Source: Halosimplex pelagicum (GTDB lineage: Archaea; Halobacteriota; Halobacteria; Halobacteriales; Haloarculaceae). Taken from it: 64,000 bases of DNA. Numbering within the stretch: position 1 is the stretch's first letter; each line of letters opens with the position of its first letter. The position numbers and the translations under genes are program-made. The notes under the pieces were generated by a model. It made no database searches. It saw nothing but the letters and a program-made list of their open reading frames with translations, and was not told where the DNA came from. The stretch lies in assembly GCF_013415905.1 (NCBI RefSeq), contig NZ_CP058909.1, positions 930,001 through 994,000 of the forward strand, read 5' to 3'. Shown piece after piece: positions 28,330-37,926 of this stretch.

Positions 28330-29271
28330 TCACGCCGTCGGTTCTTCCCGTTTCGGGGTGTCGACCGGCAGCTCGCGAGCGACGGCGTCGGGCGGTACAT
28401 CGAACAGTTCGGGGTGGAGTAGCCCGGCGAGATGTTCGAGTGTGTCGACGAGTCTGGGGCCGGGGCGGTTGACGAAGTGGTGGCCGTCCATCGCGTAGAC
28501 GCGGTCGGACTCGACGGCCGCCAGCTCCGCGAACCCCGGGCGGTCGGTCAGGTCGTCGACGCTGTCGAGCGTCTGGTTGAGCCCGAACCCGCAGGGCGCG
28601 GCCACGGCGATGTCGGGGTCGGCCTCGCGGACGCTGTCCCACTCGCGCGGGGTCGAGCGGTCGCCGGCGTCGGCCATCGGATAGGTTGCGCCGGCCGCGT
28701 CGACCAGTTCGGGCATCCAGTGACCGGCGACCATGACGGGGTCGAGCCAATCGAAGACGGCGACGCTGGGCCGCTCCTCGGTGGGGATCCCCTCGGTGCG
28801 CTCGCGGACGGCCGCGACCCGCTCCCGGAGATCCGCGACCAGTTCGGCGGCTCGGTCCTCGCGGTCGAACACCTCGCCGAAGCGCTCGATGTCGGCGTAG
28901 AGGTCGCCGAGCCCGTGAACGTCAGTCGTGAGCACCTCGGCGTCGATGCCCGCGTCAGCGATGGCCTCCTCGACGAGTAGCGTGTCGACGGCGCACACGT
29001 CGCAGACGCCCTGGGTGACGACCACGTCGGGGTCGGCCGCGGCGAGGGCGTCGAGGTCGATCTCGTAGACGCCGCCGTGTTCGCGTTCGGCCTGGGCGAC
29101 CTGTTCGTTGATCGCGGCGCTGGACTGGTCGGGGTCGACCCGCGAGCGGTCCAGCGTCGGGAGGTCCGCGGCCTCCGGCGGCCAGTCGCACTCGTGGGAG
29201 ACGCCGACGGGCTCGACCCCGAGGGCGTAACAGATCTCCGTGGCCGACGGCAGGAGGGAAGCGACGCGCAT
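28330..29271 (-). CDS. BtuF-like cobalamin/metal-chelate-binding protein
   Basis: A 313-residue protein started at MRVASLLPSATEIC, a classic opening of the BtuF/FepB-type helical-backbone binding fold. Further family motifs are VTQGVCDVCAV (about 83-93), PSVAVFDWLDPVMVAGHWMPEL (two-part) near 158-180, and VYAMDGHHFVNRPGPRLVDTLEHLA near 263-287. No signal peptide or lipobox is seen, so it may be cytoplasmic, as in several haloarchaeal relatives, and could bind or salvage cobalamin inside the cell. It is not next to a transporter here. It borders the provirus. Confidence 0.8.
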   Translation of the reverse strand: MRVASLLPSATEICYALGVEPVGVSHECDWPPEAADLPTLDRSRVDPDQSSAAINEQVAQAEREHGGVYEIDLDALAAADPDVVVTQGVCDVCAVDTLLVEEAIADAGIDAEVLTTDVHGLGDLYADIERFGEVFDREDRAAELVADLRERVAAVRERTEGIPTEERPSVAVFDWLDPVMVAGHWMPELVDAAGATYPMADAGDRSTPREWDSVREADPDIAVAAPCGFGLNQTLDSVDDLTDRPGFAELAAVESDRVYAMDGHHFVNRPGPRLVDTLEHLAGLLHPELFDVPPDAVARELPVDTPKREEPTA

Positions 29272-29401
29272 AGCGGAGCGTGGGTGCGGTCGGACGTAAA
29301 ACCACGGTGGCGGCGGGGGCGGTCGGACCGGGTGGGGCGACCGTGTGTCGCTCTCCCAGCGAAGGGAAAGGTATAGCAACGTCGCTGTCCGACGTACGCG
29401 C

Positions 29402-32128
29402 ATGACTGCCGGGACAGGCGAGCGACGCGAGCGAGAGCGGGGGTTCGACCACGCGGAGATCGAACCCCGGTGGCAGCGCACGTGGGACGAGGAGGGTGTG
29501 TTCCGCATCCCCGACGACGCCGAGGACCCCGAGTACGTCCTCGCGATGTTCCCCTACACGTCGGGCGACCTGCACATGGGCCACGTCCGCAACTACACCA
29601 TCACGGACGCCTACGCCCGATTCGAGCGGATGCGCGGCGAGCACGTCCTGCACCCGATGGGCTGGGACTCGTTCGGTCTCCCGGCCGAGAACGCCGCCAA
29701 CGAACGGGACACCAACCCCCGCGACTACACGATGGAGTGCATCGACTCGATGAAGACCCAGCTGAAGGCCATGGGCTTCGGCTACGACTGGGAGCGGGAG
29801 GTCACCACCTGCGAGCCCGACTACTACCGCTGGAACCAGTGGCTGTTCAAGCGGTTTCGCGATGCGGGCCTCGTCGAGCGGCAGGGCTCCGAACTCAACT
29901 GGTGTCCCTCCTGCGAGACCGTCCTCGCCGACGAGCAGGTCGAGGAGGGCGCCGACGCCGCCGAGATCTGCTGGCGCTGTGACACCCCCATCGAGCACCG
30001 GGAGATGGACCAGTGGTTCTTCACCATCACCGACTACGCCGAGGAACTGCTGGATTCGATAGACGACCTGGAGGCGTGGCCCAACAGCGTCCGGGAGCGC
30101 CAGCGCAACTGGATCGGTCGCCAGGAGGGCGACAGCGTCGAGTTCGACCTCTCTACCGGCGACACCGTGGAGATCTTCACCACCCGGCTGGACACCATCC
30201 ACGGCGCGACCTTCTTCGCCGTGTCGCCGGGTCACGAGGTCGCCCAGCGACTCGCCGAGGCGGACGACGACGTGGCCGAGTACGTCGAGCGGGTCGAACA
30301 CGCCGACGAGGACGAGATCGACGAGACCTCCGGCGTCTTCACCGGCGAGTACGCCACGAACCCGGCGACGGGCGAGGAGATCCCGGTCTACGTCGCCGAC
30401 TACGTCCTCGAAGACGTGGGCACCGGCGCGCTGTACGCCGTCCCCGCCCACGACGAGCGCGACCACGCCTTCGCCGAGGAACACGACATCCCGGTCGAGC
30501 AGGTCGTCGAGCCGAAACCGGACGCCGACGTCGACCCCGAGGACGTGGACGTGCAGGAGGCGGCCTACCCCGAGGACGGGCTCCTCGTGAACAGCGGCGA
30601 GTACGACGGGCTGACCAGCGAGGAGGCCAGAGAGAAATTCGTCGACGTCTTCGACGGCGAGCACCGCGTCGAGTACCGTCTGCGCGACTGGGGCATCTCC
30701 CGCCAGCGCTACTGGGGGACCCCGATCCCGATGATCCGCTGCGAGGACTGTGGCCACGTCGAGGTCCCGGACGAGGACCTGCCGGTCGAACTGCCGGAGT
30801 TCGTCCACACTACCGGCAATCCGCTGGACGCCGCCGAGGAGTGGAAGTCCGTCGAATGTCCCGACTGCGGCGGTCCCGCCGAGCGCGAGACGGACACGAT
30901 GGACACCTTCGTCGACTCCTCGTGGTACTTCCTGCGCTACACGTCGCCGGACGCCGAGGAGGTGCCGTTCGACGGCGACCGCGCCAGCGACTGGATGCCG
31001 GTCGACCGCTACGTCGGCGGCGACGAACACGCCGTCATGCACCTGCTGTACTCGCGGTTTTTCACCAAGGTGACCGACGACCTGGAGTTGCTCGACGGCG
31101 TCCGGGAACCGTTCGCCGACCTCACCACGCAGGGGATGGTGCTGGGCGAGAACGGCAACAAGATGTCCAAATCGAAGGGCAACGGCGTCTCCCCCCAGCG
31201 GATCATCGACGAGTACGGCGCCGACACGGCCCGACTGTTCATCATGGAGGCCGCCCAGCCCGAGAAGGAGTTCGCCTGGAACCCCGAGAGCGTCCGGTCG
31301 TCCTACCAGTTCCTGCAGAGCGTCTACGGGCTGGCCGGGGAAGTGGTCGAGGGCGACGGCGGTATCGGCGCCGGCGACGCCGCCGACGCGGCGAGCGCGG
31401 TCGACGACGACCCCGACGCGGCCTACGTCGACCGCGAGATCGCGGCGACGGCCGCCAACGCTACCGCGGAGTTCGAGGACTTCCGGTTCAACCACGCGCT
31501 GCAGGCCGTCCGCGACCTCGTCTCGCTGTTGCGCCGCTACCACGAGCGACCGGACGCCGACCCCGCCGTCGTCGAGCGCGGCGTGCGCACGGTCGTCAAA
31601 CTGCTCGGGCCGGTCGCGCCCCACGTCGCCGAGGAGGTCTGGGAGCGGCTCGGTGGTGAGGGTCTGCTCGCCGAGGCCGAGTGGCCCGACGCCGACCTGC
31701 CCGCCGACTACGACGTGGCCAGTCGCCTCGTCGAGGACACCCGCGAGGACGTGCGCGACATCGTCGACACCGTCGGCATCGAGGACCCCGAGACGATCAC
31801 GCTGGCGGTCGCCCCCGAGTGGAAGGCGCGCGCCCACGAACTCGCCCGCGAGTCCGACGCCGACAACCTCATCGGCGACCTGATGGGTCACGACGAGATC
31901 CGCGAGCGGGGCGACGCCGCCGCCGACTTCGCCCAGGATCTGCAGGCCGAGCGCGAGGCCCTCTCGGACGTGCTCGCGCCCGACGAGGAGCGGGCCGCGC
32001 TGGAGCGGGCCGCGTGGCTGATCGAGGAGGAGTTCGGCGCCGACGTGGTCGTCCGGTCGGCCGAGGAGGCCGGCGGCGACCTGGCGGGCAAGGCCTCGCC
32101 CGGTCGGCCGGCGATCGACATCGAGTGA
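29402..32128 (+). CDS. leuS: Leucyl-tRNA synthetase (bacterial type)
   Basis: This 908-residue enzyme charges tRNA-Leu. The HIGH motif is HMGH at 58-61 (YTSGDLHMGHVRNY), MGWDSFGLPAENAA follows, the CP1 editing domain spans about 245-430 with a T-rich TRLDTIHGATFFAV segment, and KMSKS lies near 587. The zinc-like CxxC pairs (CPSC, CWRC) are present near 168-190. GLPAENAA and the placement of the editing domain are features of bacterial LeuRS; haloarchaea are known to carry a bacterial-type enzyme by ancient transfer. A GGTATAG box lies about 30 bases upstream of the ATG. Confidence 0.97.
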   Translation: MTAGTGERRERERGFDHAEIEPRWQRTWDEEGVFRIPDDAEDPEYVLAMFPYTSGDLHMGHVRNYTITDAYARFERMRGEHVLHPMGWDSFGLPAENAANERDTNPRDYTMECIDSMKTQLKAMGFGYDWEREVTTCEPDYYRWNQWLFKRFRDAGLVERQGSELNWCPSCETVLADEQVEEGADAAEICWRCDTPIEHREMDQWFFTITDYAEELLDSIDDLEAWPNSVRERQRNWIGRQEGDSVEFDLSTGDTVEIFTTRLDTIHGATFFAVSPGHEVAQRLAEADDDVAEYVERVEHADEDEIDETSGVFTGEYATNPATGEEIPVYVADYVLEDVGTGALYAVPAHDERDHAFAEEHDIPVEQVVEPKPDADVDPEDVDVQEAAYPEDGLLVNSGEYDGLTSEEAREKFVDVFDGEHRVEYRLRDWGISRQRYWGTPIPMIRCEDCGHVEVPDEDLPVELPEFVHTTGNPLDAAEEWKSVECPDCGGPAERETDTMDTFVDSSWYFLRYTSPDAEEVPFDGDRASDWMPVDRYVGGDEHAVMHLLYSRFFTKVTDDLELLDGVREPFADLTTQGMVLGENGNKMSKSKGNGVSPQRIIDEYGADTARLFIMEAAQPEKEFAWNPESVRSSYQFLQSVYGLAGEVVEGDGGIGAGDAADAASAVDDDPDAAYVDREIAATAANATAEFEDFRFNHALQAVRDLVSLLRRYHERPDADPAVVERGVRTVVKLLGPVAPHVAEEVWERLGGEGLLAEAEWPDADLPADYDVASRLVEDTREDVRDIVDTVGIEDPETITLAVAPEWKARAHELARESDADNLIGDLMGHDEIRERGDAAADFAQDLQAEREALSDVLAPDEERAALERAAWLIEEEFGADVVVRSAEEAGGDLAGKASPGRPAIDIE

Positions 32129-32201
32129 GCGGCGAGCGGGGCTGACGGCCCGCGAACTGCGCTGGGTCGCTCTACTAGAACAACTCCGATCCGGCGCCGA
32201 C

Positions 32202-32528
32202 TCAGACGTCCTCGACCAGGTCGAGCGAGTCGGCGGCGTCGTCGGTCAGCCGGACCGTCTCGTCGTACTCGACGAGGCCGGCGTCTCCGAGCTTCGGCAG
32301 GTGGACGTGGTGGAGCGCGATGCGGGCGTCCTCGCGTGTGAGGTCGTCGTTCCACTCGGCGAGCGCGCCGGCGAGCGGGTCGAGGGCGGGCGGCGTCTCC
32401 CGCTGGGCGAGGTGCGAGAGGACGAACCGGCGGTTCGAGTCCGAGAGGACGGCGAACAGTTCGTCCGTCTCGGCGGTCGAGGTGGCGTCGGGGGCCGGTT
32501 CGAGTGCCTCGTGGTGGTTTCGTCCCAT
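32202..32528 (-). CDS. Winged-helix DUF7344-like protein
   Basis: A 108-residue haloarchaeal protein. TDELFAVLSDSNRRFVLSHL near 20-40 is the typical first helix pair, and EDARIALHHVHLPKLGDAGL then VEYDETVRLTDD form recognition helix and wing. These proteins are single-domain transcription factors with no known ligand. It is divergent from nothing and ends 73 bases from leuS; its promoter would lie near 32,530-32,560. Its regulatory target is unknown. Confidence 0.8.
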   Translation of the reverse strand: MGRNHHEALEPAPDATSTAETDELFAVLSDSNRRFVLSHLAQRETPPALDPLAGALAEWNDDLTREDARIALHHVHLPKLGDAGLVEYDETVRLTDDAADSLDLVEDV

Positions 32529-32583
32529 CTGTATCGATCCATACCCCCGTACGGTATTCAGTGGCGTGGCTAAATGGTTAGTG

Positions 32584-34653
32584 TCAACCGTCCGCCGTCT
32601 CGTCGCCGAAGCGAGCGGCGAGCAGTTTCCGCTCGGCGACCCGGAGGTGCTTGTGGAACGTCGGCGCGGAGACGCCGAGCGACTCGGCGACCTCCTCGCC
32701 GGTGGACTCGCGAGGCCACTGGAAGAAGCCGGCGTAGTAGGCGGTCTCGACGGCCGTTCGCTGGCGGTCGGTCAGGTCGGCGTCGAACGACGGCGCCGAG
32801 GAGACGGAGTCGGTCCCGGAGCGCGGCCGGTCGCGCTGGGCGCGGACCTCGATCCCGTCGAACGCCTCCCGGAGCGCCTCGACGACGGCGCGCACGTCCG
32901 CCGAGACCGGGAGCTCGGCCACCACCTCGCACTGCCCGTCGGCCGCCGAGGCCGACCGGACGGCGCCGCCGTGGCTCGCGACGACGCCGAACGCGCTCCC
33001 GGCGTCGAGCGTCGCCTCCAGCAGCGACTCCCCGTCGGGACCGACGCTGACGACGCGGGCCGACTCGACGCCGTCGAACTCGTCGACGAACCCGAGCACC
33101 TCGTCCGGGTCGGCCTCCGCGACGGTCAGGTAGTAGCGGAAGGTCTCGTCGGCCTGGACGGTCGCCCCCTCGAAGTCCACCTCGCAGTCCAGCGCGGCCG
33201 ACAGCGCCGCGAAGAAGTGCCGGTCGTCGTCGACCGCCAGCCGCAGCTCCGTCACGCGCTCGGCCACGAGCGCCTGCCGGGTCGTCACCGCGTTGATGGC
33301 GTGGCCGATCGTCCCCCCGAGTTCGGCGAGCACGTCCTGTTCGGTGCCGTCGAAGGCGCCCGGTTCGTCCGCGTAGACGGTCAACACGCCGTAGATCGTC
33401 CCGTCGTACACCAGCGGGACGCTGGCCGCCGAGCGGATGCGGTGGGCGGCCGCGGCCGCGCGCACCCCTTCGAAGGCCGGGTCCGTGTCCACGTCGTGGG
33501 TGACCTGGACCGACCGCGAGCGGATCGCCCGGCCGGCGGGGCCGGTGCCGTTCGGCTCGGCCGACCGCGTGACGGTGATCGCGTCGAGGTAGTCGGCCAC
33601 GTCGCCGCCGTGGGCCCGCGGGGTCACCTCGTCGCTGCTGGCGTTGACGTCGCCGATCCAGGCCGAGCGGTACGGGTCGGCGGCCGCCAGCGCCTCGCAG
33701 ACCGCCTCGTCGATCTCCCGGCGAGTGGTCGCCTGCACCAGCGCCTGGTCGATCCCCCGGATGACGGCGTTGATGCTGTCGAGGCGTTCGAGCTGTTCGT
33801 TCTGCTCGCGCAGCCGGCGCTCGCGGGCCTTCTGGTGGGAGATGTCCTCGACGACGACCACGACCCGGTCGCCGCCGTCGCCGTCCGTCAGCGGCGCCGC
33901 GCTGACCCGCACCCAGACGCGCTCGCCGTCGGTCCGCTCGACGCGCTGTTCGACCTCGGTCACCGGTCGCCCCGAGTCGCGAGCGATCTGGAACACCCGC
34001 TCGTCGGGCGGGACCGGCTCGCCGTCGGCGTCCAGCAGCCGCCAGGCGTCGGTCTCCCGGGAGTCGCCGATCACGTCTGCCGGGTCGGCGCCCAGGATCT
34101 CGCCCGCGCGGTCGTTCATCCGCTCGATGACGCCCTCGTCGGAGAGGACGATCAGCCCCGTCGGGACCGTCCGCAGGAGCTGCTCGGTCAGGTCCCGCTC
34201 GCGGCGGCGCTCGATGCGCTCGGCGTGGCGGTCGGACACGTCGCGGACGATGGCGGTCAACAGCCACGTCTCGTCGTCGCGGTGGGCGCGCAGGGAGAGT
34301 TCGATCGGGACGAGCCGGCCGTCCCGGTGGCGGCCGACGGTCTCGATGCCCTCCCACTCCGACGGCGGCGCCGGCGCCGACTGCAGCGCCTCGAAGGCCG
34401 CCCGGATGCGCGGGCGCTGGTCCTCGGGCACGAACGCCGTCACCGACCGCCCGATCAGCGTCTCGGGGTCGTACCCGAACGTCTCCTCGATGGCCGGGTT
34501 GGCGAAGACGATCCCGCCCGTCTCGTCGACGGTCACGATCGCGTCAGACGCGCTCTCGACCAGCGTCCGGAAGAACGACTCGCTCGCCACGACCGACGGG
34601 TCGTAGGCGCAGTCGCCCCCGGACCGCGCGCGTCCCCCCTCTGTCCGTGTCAT
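32584..34653 (-). CDS. Bat-type sensor-regulator (PAS-PAS-GAF-BatN-HTH10)
   Basis: This 689-residue soluble protein has PAS 1 (about 26-145: FFRTLVESASDAIVTVDETG), PAS 2 (about 155-275: LRTVPTGLIVLSDEGVIERM), a coiled linker, GAF (about 290-440: ASVPLVYDGTIYGVLTVYAD), a bacterio-opsin activator (BatN) domain (about 450-610), and a C-terminal HTH_10 (about 625-682: LTDRQRTAVETAYYAGFFQW). Bat proteins activate bop-type genes in response to oxygen and light. No opsin gene is near, so its target here is open. Confidence 0.88.
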   Translation of the reverse strand: MTRTEGGRARSGGDCAYDPSVVASESFFRTLVESASDAIVTVDETGGIVFANPAIEETFGYDPETLIGRSVTAFVPEDQRPRIRAAFEALQSAPAPPSEWEGIETVGRHRDGRLVPIELSLRAHRDDETWLLTAIVRDVSDRHAERIERRRERDLTEQLLRTVPTGLIVLSDEGVIERMNDRAGEILGADPADVIGDSRETDAWRLLDADGEPVPPDERVFQIARDSGRPVTEVEQRVERTDGERVWVRVSAAPLTDGDGGDRVVVVVEDISHQKARERRLREQNEQLERLDSINAVIRGIDQALVQATTRREIDEAVCEALAAADPYRSAWIGDVNASSDEVTPRAHGGDVADYLDAITVTRSAEPNGTGPAGRAIRSRSVQVTHDVDTDPAFEGVRAAAAAHRIRSAASVPLVYDGTIYGVLTVYADEPGAFDGTEQDVLAELGGTIGHAINAVTTRQALVAERVTELRLAVDDDRHFFAALSAALDCEVDFEGATVQADETFRYYLTVAEADPDEVLGFVDEFDGVESARVVSVGPDGESLLEATLDAGSAFGVVASHGGAVRSASAADGQCEVVAELPVSADVRAVVEALREAFDGIEVRAQRDRPRSGTDSVSSAPSFDADLTDRQRTAVETAYYAGFFQWPRESTGEEVAESLGVSAPTFHKHLRVAERKLLAARFGDETADG

Positions 34654-34824
34654 TTCTCGCCCGCTACTGGTCGCCCCGCGCGTAAATATGTCAGGTTATT
34701 AATCGGTATGCGAGCGTGACGGAGACGCACGTATCCGGCCAGTGTGCGGGACGTATCGGGGGCGAGCGCGACGGGCGGCCGTGCCGGTTGCGGCGCGGTC
34801 AGACGGACGGAGCGAGCGAAGCGG

Positions 34825-35517
34825 TCAGGCGGACGACGCGGTGGAGGCGGAGGCGTCCCGAGCCGGTTCGTCGGCGGCGTCGGGGGCTTCGGCGTCGGCC
34901 GCGGCTTCGTCGTCACCGGTCACCTGCGAGCGCTGGGGAGCGATGACCGTCTCGCCGCCGTAGAGGCGGTGGCCCACGTCGACGGTGAGGTCGTCGGGGC
35001 CGTACTCGGGCGGGAACACCATGTCGAAGCGGCTGCCGAAGGAGATGTGGCCGATGCGCTGGCCGCGGGCGACGCTCTGGCCGGGGTCGACGTAGGAGTA
35101 GGTCCGGCGGGCGAACGTGCCGGCGATCTGTTCGAGGGTGTAGTCCTCGAACTCGAAGCGCAACCGCTCGTTCTCCTCGGCGTCTTTCGTGAACGCGAGC
35201 TTGTTCGCGCCCGGAATGTGCTCGACGTTCTGGACGGTGCCGTCCATCGCCGCGCGGTTGACGTGTACGTCCCAGCCGCTCATGTAGATGCCCAGCCGGA
35301 GACGGTCGCCCTCCTCGCGGACGACGGTCACCTTGCCGTCGGCGGGGGCGACGACGCCCTGGGGCGGCACGACCCGCGCGGGGTCGCGGTGGAAGTATAT
35401 CACGCCGACCGCGGCGACGACGCAGACGCCGCTCGCGACCCGCGAGAAGGGGAAGACGACGGCCGCGGCGACCACCGCGAGGAGGGCGTATCTCAGGCTG
35501 CCGTTCGCGACGCTCAT
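34825..35517 (-). CDS. asd: Archaetidylserine decarboxylase
   Basis: A 230-residue PSD-type enzyme that makes archaetidylethanolamine from archaetidylserine at the membrane. N-terminal hydrophobic segments (about 8-42) anchor it. Motifs are APADGKVTVV near 58 and YMSGWDVHVNRAAMDG near 76-92. The self-cleavage motif is FGSR at about 158-161, the archaeal/proteobacterial-short version of LGST. An Asp/Ala-rich acidic tail of about 35 residues is unusual. In haloarchaea the enzyme is tied to archaeosortase-dependent anchoring of surface proteins. Confidence 0.92.
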   Translation of the reverse strand: MSVANGSLRYALLAVVAAAVVFPFSRVASGVCVVAAVGVIYFHRDPARVVPPQGVVAPADGKVTVVREEGDRLRLGIYMSGWDVHVNRAAMDGTVQNVEHIPGANKLAFTKDAEENERLRFEFEDYTLEQIAGTFARRTYSYVDPGQSVARGQRIGHISFGSRFDMVFPPEYGPDDLTVDVGHRLYGGETVIAPQRSQVTGDDEAAADAEAPDAADEPARDASASTASSA

Positions 35518-35571
35518 TGCCGGTAGTCCGATCCGTTCCGGTGATAAACCTTCTGAACGGGCCGGCCCCGG

Positions 35572-36027
35572 TCAGTCCTCGATCGAGACGACGCCCGTCT
35601 CGACCAGGTCGGCGAGCACGTTCCGGGCGTGACCCTCGGGGTCGACGCCGGTGTAGGTCGCCTGGACAGAGCCGTCGACGACGACGAACGTCGTCCGACT
35701 CGCGACGCCCCGCGAGCGTTCCACGTCGAAGGCGTCGACGACCTCGCCGTCGGGGTCGGCCAGCAGGTCGAACTCGATCCCGTACTCGTCGGCGAAGTCG
35801 GCGTGGGAGTCGACGCCGTCGACGGAGACGCCGTAGACGGTCACGCCCGCGTCGCGATACGTCCCCAGTTCCGTCTGAAACTGCTCGGCCTCGGTCGTAC
35901 AGCCGGGCGTGTCGTCTTTCGGGTAGAAGTAGACGACCGAGACGCCCGCCCAGTCGGGTTCGACCGTCTCGCCGTCCTGGTTCGGAGCCGCCACCTCGGG
36001 CGCCGGGTCGCCGGGTTCGAGTGCCAT
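35572..36027 (-). CDS. bcp: Bcp-type peroxiredoxin
   Basis: A 151-residue thiol peroxidase. YFYPKDDTPGCTTEAEQF (about 33-50) contains the peroxidatic Cys, and the matching Thr and later Arg (SRGVASRTTFVV) of the active site are present. There is no second Cys in the usual resolving position, so it is probably a 1-Cys form or uses an outside reductant. It reduces peroxides in the cytoplasm. It stands alone, 54 bases from the next gene. Confidence 0.93.
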   Translation of the reverse strand: MALEPGDPAPEVAAPNQDGETVEPDWAGVSVVYFYPKDDTPGCTTEAEQFQTELGTYRDAGVTVYGVSVDGVDSHADFADEYGIEFDLLADPDGEVVDAFDVERSRGVASRTTFVVVDGSVQATYTGVDPEGHARNVLADLVETGVVSIED

Positions 36028-36081
36028 ACCAGCCGGTGGGGCGGCCGGCGAAAGCCGTTTGCGGTTCCGACAGCCGACGGT

Positions 36082-36486
36082 TCAGTTGACCGGGATGTCG
36101 GTGCCGCCGTCGTCGGTCGTGGTCTGCTTCGGCAGCGTGACCGTCAGCACGCCGTTCTCGTAGGTGGCGCTCGCCTCGGTCTCGACGACCGGTTCGGGTA
36201 GGCCCACCTGCCGGGTGATCGACTGGCCGTGCCGTTCGCGCGTGACGTAGCGGTCGGCCTCCTCAACGGTCTCGGTCTCGCGGCTGGCCGACAGCGTGAG
36301 CGTCGTCGAGTCTGTCAACTGCACGTCGATGTCCTCGCGCGCGTAGCCGGGGAGGTCTGCGACGGCGACGAACTCGTCGCCGGTGTCGGCCACGTCGACC
36401 GCCAGGTCGCCCGACGGTTCGAGCCCGCCGGTCATCACGTCGATCAGTTCCTCGATGTCGCCGAACGGATCGGTGGATCCTGTCAT
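36082..36486 (-). CDS. hsp20: Small heat-shock protein (Hsp20 family)
   Basis: This 134-residue protein has a short N-terminus and the alpha-crystallin domain (about 28-120): DEFVAVADLPGYAREDIDVQ, TLTLSASRETE, and the closing ENGVLTVTLPK. The C-terminal I-x-I/V anchor appears as DIPVN. It binds unfolding proteins and keeps them refoldable without ATP. A heat-inducible promoter is expected, but I see no distinctive operator. Confidence 0.9.
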   Translation of the reverse strand: MTGSTDPFGDIEELIDVMTGGLEPSGDLAVDVADTGDEFVAVADLPGYAREDIDVQLTDSTTLTLSASRETETVEEADRYVTRERHGQSITRQVGLPEPVVETEASATYENGVLTVTLPKQTTTDDGGTDIPVN

Positions 36487-36571
36487 TACCGGAGGATACA
36501 GGCCCGACTCCCTTAAGCCGCGCGGCGCGAGCGCGGTGGTCGAGGCGGGAACGACGAGCGCGCCGTCGCCG

Positions 36572-37381
36572 TCAGTCCAGCACCGTCTCGCTGTCGTAGG
36601 AGCCCAGCCGGCGGACCCACCCCTCCTCGGCGATGGCCTCGATCTCCGCCAGCGCGTCCTGGGTCCGCTCCTCGTAGAGGCCCGCCTCGACGTCGATGTG
36701 GAAGACGTAGTCGCCCAGCCGCTCGCCGCTGGGCCGCGATTCGACGCGCGTGAGGTTGATGTCCCGGTCGGCGAACGGCTCCAGAAGTTCGAGCAACAGC
36801 CCGGGGTAGTCGACGTTCGGGTAGACGATGAAGGAGGTCTTCGAGCCGGCCTCGCTCCGCTCGCTCGCGGGCGCGACGACGAGGAACCGGGTGGCGTTCG
36901 ACGACTGGTCCTGTACGTCCTCGGCGACGACCTGCAGATCCGCGCCCTCTGCGTTCTGGGGGTGGCCGATGGCTGCGACGGCGGAGTCCTCCCGGGCGCG
37001 CTCGACGCCCGCGGCGGTCGAGGTCATCGATTCGAGGGTGGCGCTCGGGTAGTTCTCGTCGAGGTACTCGCGACACTGCGCGAGCGCCTGCGGGTGGCTC
37101 GCCACCACGTCGAACTCGGGGCCCTGCGCGATGAGCGCGTGGCGGATGGGCGTGATGAGTTCGCGGACCGCGGCCACGTCGAACTCGGCGAAGGCGTCGA
37201 GCGACTCGGTGACCGGCCCCTCGGTGCTGTTCTCGACGGGGACGACCCCGCGCTCGTACTCGCCGCTCGCGACCGCCTCGACGATGGCCGTCTTCGAGTC
37301 CGTGAAGACCACCTCGTCGGCCACCGCCTTCGCCGCCCGGTGGGAGTACGTGCCCGCCGGACCGAGCGTGAGTGCTTCCAT
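36572..37381 (-). CDS. pheA: Prephenate dehydratase
   Basis: A 269-residue enzyme converting prephenate to phenylpyruvate in phenylalanine synthesis. The catalytic domain (about 1-175) shows LGPAGTYSHRAA, VPVENSTEGPVTES (about 48-61) and the Thr in SSNATRFLVV (about 165-174, TRF motif). The ACT domain (about 185-262) has the ESRPSGERLGDYVFHID motif that binds Phe for feedback control. It carries no chorismate mutase domain, as usual in haloarchaea. Confidence 0.95.
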   Translation of the reverse strand: MEALTLGPAGTYSHRAAKAVADEVVFTDSKTAIVEAVASGEYERGVVPVENSTEGPVTESLDAFAEFDVAAVRELITPIRHALIAQGPEFDVVASHPQALAQCREYLDENYPSATLESMTSTAAGVERAREDSAVAAIGHPQNAEGADLQVVAEDVQDQSSNATRFLVVAPASERSEAGSKTSFIVYPNVDYPGLLLELLEPFADRDINLTRVESRPSGERLGDYVFHIDVEAGLYEERTQDALAEIEAIAEEGWVRRLGSYDSETVLD

Positions 37382-37527
37382 TACCCCCCGATTCGCCGGT
37401 CGCCGTGAAAAGCCTCGTGGTCGCTAGCAGCAGTTTCCGTCGCTGGGTCGGGCGCGAAGGGTTCTGAGAACGGTTCGGCCGCTTCGAGAGTCGCTACCGC
37501 AAACAGCGTGAAAGCCCCGACGCCGAC

Positions 37528-37812
37528 TCAGTCCTCTGCAGATTCGACGCGACCGGCGTACTTTTCCAGTTCCCCCGCGAGTTCGCGGGCCTGGGCGGCC
37601 GACAGCTCGACGTGGTCGGCGTGGGGGGTCACCTCCTCCAGGTCCGTGTTGTCCATCTCGACCTGGAGTTCGACGTGTTCGGGGTCGTCGCGGCTGTCCG
37701 TGGTGACGTTCAGCACCGAGAGCGCCTCCGTCTCGAAGCCGTGGCTCTCGACGCGGCCGTCGAGGAGGTCGAATGTCGTGTAGGCGTTGACCTTGAGGAT
37801 GCGGTCGACCAT
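37528..37812 (-). CDS. Conserved haloarchaeal protein (DUF6360-like)
   Basis: A 94-residue protein started at MVDRILKVNA. It is beta-rich (NAYTTFDLLDGRVES, ALSVLNVTT) with a C-terminal helix (SAAQARELAGELEKYAGRVE). Highly similar small proteins occur across haloarchaea without known function. It stands alone; the 146-base gap towards pheA contains nothing recognisable. Confidence 0.75.
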   Translation of the reverse strand: MVDRILKVNAYTTFDLLDGRVESHGFETEALSVLNVTTDSRDDPEHVELQVEMDNTDLEEVTPHADHVELSAAQARELAGELEKYAGRVESAED

Positions 37813-37926
37813 ACCCACGGTCGGCAGCCCAGCTACTTAAACGGCCGTCGAACGGGAGAAGACGCCGGGCGCGTCGAAGCGGGTGCCGACGGCGGCGTCG
37901 AGTCGTCGGCGGTCAGTCGCCGGCGA

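Noticed and set aside
28955-31891. 978-codon frame on the minus strand
   Set aside because: It mirrors leuS, whose HIGH and KMSKS motifs are clear. Long antisense frames are normal in this composition.
34744-35526. Plus-strand frame over the archaetidylserine decarboxylase
   Set aside because: Antisense to a well-recognised enzyme with the self-cleavage motif.
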